From the NCBI GenBank assembly GCA_023053685.1, contig JALIGW010000016.1, positions 14,670,973 through 14,734,972 of the forward strand: a stretch of DNA of 64,000 bases. The letters are read 5' to 3'. Every line of letters starts with the position of its first letter. The stretch's first letter is position 1. The position numbers and the translations under genes are program-made. The DNA comes from Diadophis punctatus similis. Its lineage: Eukaryota > Chordata > Lepidosauria > Squamata > Dipsadidae. The notes beneath the pieces are model-generated. The model saw only the letters and a list, made by a program, of their open reading frames with translations. It was not told the origin of the DNA and did not search any database. Below, one piece after another: positions 60,101-64,000 of this stretch.

Positions 60101-62593
60101 GCTCTTACTGGCTTGCAGGCTCTTTCATTGTTACTCTCTCAGAAGGTTTTTTTTAAGTCCTAACCAGGAGATAAAATAATGTGCTGAAGCTGCTCCAAAG
60201 AAGTTGTTTTCTAGCCCTAACCAGGTGCTAACGATCTTCCCAGCTCTTACTGGCTTGCAGGCTCTTTCATTGTTATTCTCTCAGAAGGTTTTTTTTAAGT
60301 CCTAACCAGGAGATAAAATAATGTGCTGAAGCTGACCAGACTAAGGATGCTAGCCAGATGAATACCTGGTAGGCAGATTGTTTTCCCCTATTTTCCTCCC
60401 CAAAAACTAAGGTGCGTCTTATACTCCGAAAAATACGGTAGGTCAATTAAATGGGCAAAACTGTACTCAAATCTAAAATGACATTGGTAGTGTTATACCG
60501 CAAGGGATCAGAGTCTTCTGCATCCAATAAAGAAAGTCAATAGGATGCTAAAAGAAATTCCCTTATAAGATATGTGGATTCACAAGATATAGGGAAATGT
60601 TAAATAACGTCCATAGTCCATAGTGTTGTTCTATGTAAAATACTAAATATAGCTGTGGAACAGAGTTATGTGTGTCTATATATACTTATGTATATCTTTA
60701 TTGTACGCAGATAGTCCTCATTTAACAACCAGTTGCTTAGCAACCACTCAAAATTACAACAGTCACATGATTGCATTTTGAGTGCTCGGCCTGCATTTAT
60801 AGCTGTCTACAGCATCTCAGTCATGACTGTGATTTACATTTTTTGCTGGAAACTCGCATTTACTTCTGGTTTGTGACAAAAAAAAAGCCCATGCAAACGA
60901 TGCGTTTGCTTAACAACAACTGCAAAAAAAAATTGTTGTAAAATCAGGTTGGGTGATTTTATTTTATTTTATTTATTTGAGGTTCTTCTATGCCGCCGTA
61001 CTCCCTCAGGACTTAGGGCGGTGTACAACATTTTAGGGAACATCAAACAAATCATTAAAAACAATTTCAAACAATTTAAAAAAACATATAACATCATACA
61101 TACATGGGGGAGACGTCAGATGCAAGGTCGTCTCAAAAGCACCCCGCCTACAGGAAGAGCCATGTCTTAATGGCTTTTCGGAAGGCCAGCAGGGTGGGGA
61201 TGATTCGGATCTCTAGGGGAAGTTGGTTCCAGAGAGCAGGGGCCCCTACAGAGAAGGCCCTCCCCCTAGGCCCCGCCAGTCGGCACTGTTTGGCTGACGG
61301 GATCTGGAGGAGACCCACTCTGTGGGACCTGACCAGTCAAAGGGAAGTATGATGCGGTCCCAAAGATAGCCTGGTCCTAAGCCATGTAGGGCTTTAAAGA
61401 TGATGATCAACACCTTGAATTGTACCTAGAGATTAATGGGCAGCCAATGCAGCTGGCGGAGTATAGGTGTTACGTGGGTATATCTTGAGACACCCACCAC
61501 AGCACGCGCAGCCGCATTTTGCACCAGTTGAAGTCTCCGAATACTCTTCAAGGGTAGCCCCATGTAGAGCGCATTGCAGTAGTCCAATCGAGAGGTGATT
61601 TAATAACCCACCTAACAATTGGCATAATTTACGACCGTAATCCTGGGCTCAATTATTGTTGTAAGTTGAGGACTACCGTAGATGTAAACATATGTATTTA
61701 CCATATTTTTCAGAGTATAAGACGCACCGGAGTATAAGACGCACCTTAGTTTTTGGGGAGGAAAATAGGGGAAAACAATCTGCCTACCAGGTATTCATCT
61801 GGCTAGCGTCCTTAGTCTGGTCAGCTTCAGCACATTATTTTATCCCCTGGTTAGGACTTAAAAAATCGTTCTGAGAGAGTAATAATGAAAGAGCCTGCAA
61901 GCCAGTAAGAGCTGGGAAGATCGTTAGCACCTGGTTAGGGCTAGAAAAAAAACTTACTCTGAGCAAGTAGAGCAATGAAAAAAAATTCTGCAAAGACTTA
62001 GGGCTGGAAAAACATTCTTTGGAGAGAGTAACAATGAAAAAGCCTGCAAGGTAAGAGCTGGGAAGATCTGTTAGCACCTAGTTAGGGCTGGAAAAAAGCT
62101 ACATTCGAAGTATAAGACGCACCCAAATTTTCAGCCACTTTTAGGGAGGAAAAAGGTGCGTCTTATACTCCGAAAAATACAGTACTTCAGAAGTTCCATT
62201 GGTAACACGTGTGGCTGTATACATTTGTCAATAAAAGGAAGCAAAATAAAACGAAGCAAAGCATGTTCACATGTAGAAGTTTGTTTGTTTGGGCTTGTTA
62301 GCCTTTTAAATTTTCTGTCTTTTAATCACTTTGGGGTTGTTGTTGTTTTTGGTAGACCTTGCCTGGATGTTTGGTTTGTAAAAAGCCATTTTAATAAACC
62401 TGACCGAGCCACATACCTTACCAGGAAGCCCTTCACTTGCATATAGGTTAGCCAGGAGCCCAAATTCACAATCATTATGTAGGGAGCTGTATTTTTGGAG
62501 CAGACAGCTGCCATCCTCCGGGTTGATCTTGGCTAGGTAACTTCCATTGGTTGCTGCCTTGTCTTCCTTTTCAGCTTGCACAATTGGGATAAA
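54014..62593 (-). CDS. C11orf54: C11orf54 homologue (ester hydrolase, DUF1907), last four coding exons
   Basis: Gene-level entry. The exons 62593-62417, 57985-57836, 55728-55612 and 54187-54014 are all phase 0 and give 205 residues, equivalent to about the last two thirds of the 315-aa human protein. The family has a zinc site built from histidines and weak esterase activity; the physiological substrate is unsettled. Landmarks: [64 protein letters not shown] and the His-rich [16 protein letters not shown], then [17 protein letters not shown] and [10 protein letters not shown]-terminal exons lie beyond the right edge. It precedes MED17 in tandem, as in human. Confidence 0.95.
54271..54911. mobile_element. 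Non-autonomous hAT element (family B), 8-bp TSD
   Basis: cagtggtgggttcctaccag ... ttaggaactcgcccctg, flanked by gatacatc/gatacatg. Inverted relative to 1119-1755. In the last intron of C11orf54. Confidence 0.87.
54944..55010 (-). mobile_element. LINE 3' scrap (family of 49206)
   Basis: agaatagaattctttattgg, acaagtgtaattggacacac. Confidence 0.65.
55012..55210. repeat. R1-like fragment
   Basis: taggtagtcctcatttagct ... gtggtagctaaatgaggaca; inverted ends, short variant. Confidence 0.55.
55300..55470 (-). mobile_element. tRNA-derived SINE, MIR-like
   Basis: Minus strand: gccagtttggtgtagtggtt (A-box-like), gagttctagtcccacctta (B-box-like), tgggtgaccttgggccaatc and cctcacaggattgttgttgt. The tgggtgaccttgggc word is shared by MIR-type SINEs. 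Confidence 0.75.
55612..55728 (-). CDS. C11orf54: C11orf54 exon (second from last)
   Basis: 39 residues: [39 protein letters not shown], between aaattacag and cca|gtgagt, both in phase 0. Confidence 0.95.
55881..56389. mobile_element. hAT element (family B) split by a solo LTR, perfect 8-bp TSD
   Basis: cagcggtgggttgctcccgg ... ttagaacccactactg, with ctcaactt at 55873-55880 and 56390-56397. The LTR at 55991-56309 interrupts it, so the hAT is older. Confidence 0.88.
55991..56309 (-). mobile_element. Solo LTR with 5-bp TSD
   Basis: Minus strand TGACAGGCAGTGATTTTAT ... TTCTTATCTAACA, with gcttc at 55986-55990 and 56310-56314. Confidence 0.85.
56620..56712 (-). mobile_element. Type 2 SINE fragment fused to a LINE end
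   Basis: gccagcactgtccgaagaca and ggtcatgtggccagaatggc are from the SINE body; the LINE begins at aaaatgcagctacgcgagcc. Confidence 0.6.
56712..57705 (+). mobile_element. L2/CR1-group LINE 3' end split by a hAT element
   Basis: [60 protein letters not shown] and [20 protein letters not shown], then the 3' UTR up to cgctgccccgactcctaggg. The hAT 57219-57642 sits inside, and the tail gattgggcggcatataagaa resumes at 57651. Confidence 0.87.
57219..57642. mobile_element. Non-autonomous hAT element (family A), perfect 8-bp TSD, nested in a LINE
   Basis: cagtgatggcgaacctatgg ... aaaggttcgccatcactg; tcctaggg duplicated at 57211-57218 and 57643-57650. Confidence 0.92.
57836..57985 (-). CDS. C11orf54: C11orf54 exon (third from last)
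   Basis: 50 residues: [50 protein letters not shown], between ttcttaaag and atg|gtaagt, phase 0. Confidence 0.95.
57986..58287 (-). other. C11orf54 intron, nothing recognised
   Basis: Unique-looking DNA up to the palindromic hAT. Confidence 0.4.
58296..58627. mobile_element. Palindromic hAT element, perfect 8-bp TSD
   Basis: caggggtgaaatcctcccgg ... gaggatttcacccctg; atctggga duplicated at 58288-58295 and 58628-58635. Arms of about 150 bp are almost perfect inverted copies. The left arm has one extra tandem copy of a 32-bp unit (gctttcccggcccggctgaa). Confidence 0.92.
58790..59027 (-). mobile_element. Sauria-type SINE
   Basis: Minus strand head gccgaggtggcgcagtggtt, B-box-like gttcaaatctcactgg, tail cgatatataagtctaagtgc. 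Confidence 0.83.
59090..59555 (+). mobile_element. CR1 LINE 3' end
   Basis: gaagagcaacaaagattatt, gggctgccacaaagaagagg, gaaggcagaacaagaagtaa and the 3' end ccaagatcccctccaactct. Confidence 0.8.
59556..59829. other. C11orf54 intron, nothing recognised
   Basis: Includes an (atttattt) run at about 59762-59784; otherwise no element. Confidence 0.4.
59830..60440. mobile_element. TA-target MITE (family E) with internal tandem duplication
   Basis: tactgtattttttggagtat ... actccgaaaaatacggta. A block of about 155 bp beginning ctccaaagaagttgttttct is repeated at about 60050 and 60193. Confidence 0.85.
60441..60711. other. C11orf54 intron, nothing recognised
   Basis: AT-rich DNA without clear repeat or exon. 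Confidence 0.4.
60712..60955. repeat. R1 repeat, left part
   Basis: cagatagtcctcatttaaca, then ttacttctggtttgtgacaa and cgtttgcttaacaacaactg. Its right end may be 61606-61678, beyond the LINE. Confidence 0.6.
60955..61605 (-). mobile_element. L2/CR1-group LINE 3' end
   Basis: The minus strand has VKTWLF-region ccatgtcttaatggcttttc (reverse), ggttccagagagcaggggcc and caggttgaagtctccgaat-type words matching the other L2-like copies. It splits an R1 element. Confidence 0.8.
61606..61678. repeat. R1 repeat, right end
   Basis: cacctaacaattggcataat ... gttgtaagttgaggactacc. Confidence 0.6.
61699..62184. mobile_element. TA-target MITE (family E), inverted relative to 59830
   Basis: taccatatttttcagagtat ... 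actccgaaaaatacagta, flanked by TA, with the tandem gtataagacgcacc words at its left end. Confidence 0.85.
62417..62593 (-). CDS. C11orf54: C11orf54 exon (first visible)
   Basis: 59 residues: [59 protein letters not shown], between tttctatctag and aag|gtatgt, phase 0. Preceding exons are not found before the window edge. Confidence 0.94.
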
Positions 62594-62766
62594 CTAGATA
62601 GAAACAGACAAACATCTTCCAATAGATCAGCACGGTCTACCATCATTTCACAATTATTAAAACAAGCAGCACGTTTTGTTTACAGCTTATTCCGTTGCAG
62701 AAAGTCAGCTACGTGGTTTGAAAATCATAGCTTGTTACCCTTCACAGTATGAACCTACCCAATGAT

Positions 62767-63288
62767 CAGGGGCGGGTTCCTAATTTTTTTACTACCACTC
62801 TGTGGGTGTGGCTTATTTTGTGGGTGTGGCTTGCCAGCCATGTGACTGGGTGGGCGTGGCTTCTCAGACTGCTGAAGGGAAGGGAACTGAGATAGGTCCT
62901 GCCGTCTATTCCCCCTCCCCTCAGCAGCTCGAGAAGCCTCGAACGTGCGAAAATGCCTGGGATCATCACCGCGCGTTTGTGGCTTCTCGGACTGCTGAAG
63001 GGAGGGGAATGGAGATAGCTCCTGCCGCCCGTTCTTTCAGTGTCTCATGCGCTCCCTCAGCCATCCTCCCCTGCTTGGACTCACTGTGGGGTAGGAAGGC
63101 AGCACATGCGCAGTGCCGGAAGCTCGGCTTCTGGGCATGCGCAAAAGTAAATTAAAAAAAAAAATTAAAAAAAATTTTTTAATGGCGGCGCCCAGGCACC
63201 AGCAACCGACCGCACCGGTACTGTGATGTCACCAGCAGGCTGCTACCGGTGCTATAGAGTGGACCGCACCAGTAGGAGCCCACCACTG
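62767..63288. mobile_element. Non-autonomous hAT element (family B), perfect 8-bp TSD
   Basis: caggggcgggttcctaattt ... gtaggagcccaccactg; ccaatgat duplicated at 62759-62766 and 63289-63296. Same orientation as 1119. Confidence 0.92.
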
Positions 63289-63719
63289 CCAATGATGGCT
63301 TATTCAGTAAATCCTTTCATATATACAATGGCTCAGAATGAGGTGGGTTAAGGCCTCATCTTAAACAGAAAGTCCAGAAAAAAAAACCCAATAACAACAG
63401 AGGTGTTGGAAGTCTACTAAAATAGAATAGATTTAAGCAAGATCCGAACCCGATTAAGTGAAGGCTCCCCAATTCCCCAAGTCGCAGTACCGGTACTGGT
63501 CTGCAGCCTGTTGGGAACTGGGCCGTGAAAATGGCAAGAAAGCGCATGAAGCTTCATTTGAGCATGTGCGGGATCTAGGTTGCACACGCGAAACCATCCC
63601 CTCCTTCCCGCTGCCGGATCTGTGGAGCCAGAAAAGTTGGGGACGACTGGATTAAGTAAACCAAGTTTTAAAGGGAATTTTATAGCCTAATGGTGCAAAA
63701 ATTGAGATTAGCTATGCTG
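63289..63719. other. C11orf54 intron, nothing recognised
   Basis: No exon matching the N-terminal half of C11orf54 and no identifiable element. Confidence 0.4.
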
Positions 63720-63889
63720 CAGTGGTGGGTTCCTACCAGTGCGATCCACTCTATAGCACCGGTAGCGGCCCACTGGTGACGTCACAGTACCGGTGCGGTC
63801 GGTTGCCGGTGCCTGGGCGCCACCATTTTTTTAAAAAAAATTTTTTTTATTAAAATTTTTTTTTCTTCTGCGCATGCCCAGAAACCTGA
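63720..63889. mobile_element. hAT element (family B), end-truncated
   Basis: cagtggtgggttcctaccag ... cttctgcgcatgcccagaa, then similarity to the family stops. Confidence 0.75.
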
Positions 63890-64000
63890 CAATTAAGTCT
63901 TTCCCCAATCCCTTCGCTTGAAAATAATAAGAAGCTCGCATTTGACACTTTTCCTTCGCTTTTGGCTAAAGCTTCCCAAAGTGGGCATTTTCTGAAAGCT

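Noticed and set aside
62594..64000. Search for the missing N-terminal exons of C11orf54
   Set aside because: No frame on the minus strand resembles the N-terminal half; the region is hAT and unique intron.

Overview
The window is nuclear DNA from a squamate reptile, most likely an advanced (colubroid) snake. The evidence is intron-containing vertebrate genes embedded in a dense mixture of BovB (RTE), CR1 and L2-like LINEs, tRNA-derived squamate SINEs, SPIN-type hAT transposons, many non-autonomous hAT and TA-target MITEs, and AATAG/GATA microsatellites, some of them sitting at LINE tails. I see no bacterial, plasmid, phage or CRISPR features.

Four protein-coding genes can be read. (1) Plus strand, 875-5284: the last three coding exons of a high-affinity choline transporter paralogue (SLC5A7-like); its 5' exons lie left of the window. 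(2) Plus strand, 15813-31057: all four coding exons of VSTM5, a one-Ig-domain neuronal membrane protein (201 aa, all splice phases agree). (3) Minus strand, 48824-32469: all twelve coding exons of MED17, a Mediator head subunit (647 aa, all phases agree). VSTM5 and MED17 are tail to tail, 1.4 kb between stop codons. (4) Minus strand, 62593-54014: the last four coding exons of the C11orf54 homologue (zinc-binding ester hydrolase fold, 205 aa seen); the N-terminal exons lie right of the window. The order C11orf54-MED17-VSTM5 is the same as on human 11q21, whereas human SLC5A7 is on chromosome 2, so the choline transporter neighbour is the unusual part of the gene order.

Everything else is intron or intergenic DNA, much of it interpretable as repeats. 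1-5.3 kb: transporter 3' exons with SPIN, hAT and SINE insertions. 5.3-15.8 kb: intergenic, with three hAT copies of one family, a solo LTR, an L2-like LINE inside an LTR-like repeat and a CR1. 15.9-26.9 kb: VSTM5 intron 1, with a CR1 inverted pair, a 1-kb MITE and a BovB copy. 27-31 kb: VSTM5 3' exons. 32.5-48.8 kb: MED17, whose introns carry a second BovB, a long SPIN copy, a hAT element carrying a piece of foreign coding sequence, and three 5S rRNA-related repeat copies in intron 1. 49-64 kb: LINE fragments and C11orf54 introns with nested hAT/LTR insertions and two inverted TA-MITEs.

The four genes do not form a pathway. Points that merit follow-up are the divergent choline-transporter paralogue, the cysteine-free VSTM5 Ig domain, the coding fragment captured by a hAT element, the MITE that ends beside a MED17 splice donor, the convergent poly(A) region of VSTM5/MED17, and several repeat composites whose target-site duplications can be read exactly. 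Gene identifications rest on comparison with family sequences from memory; no database search was possible.
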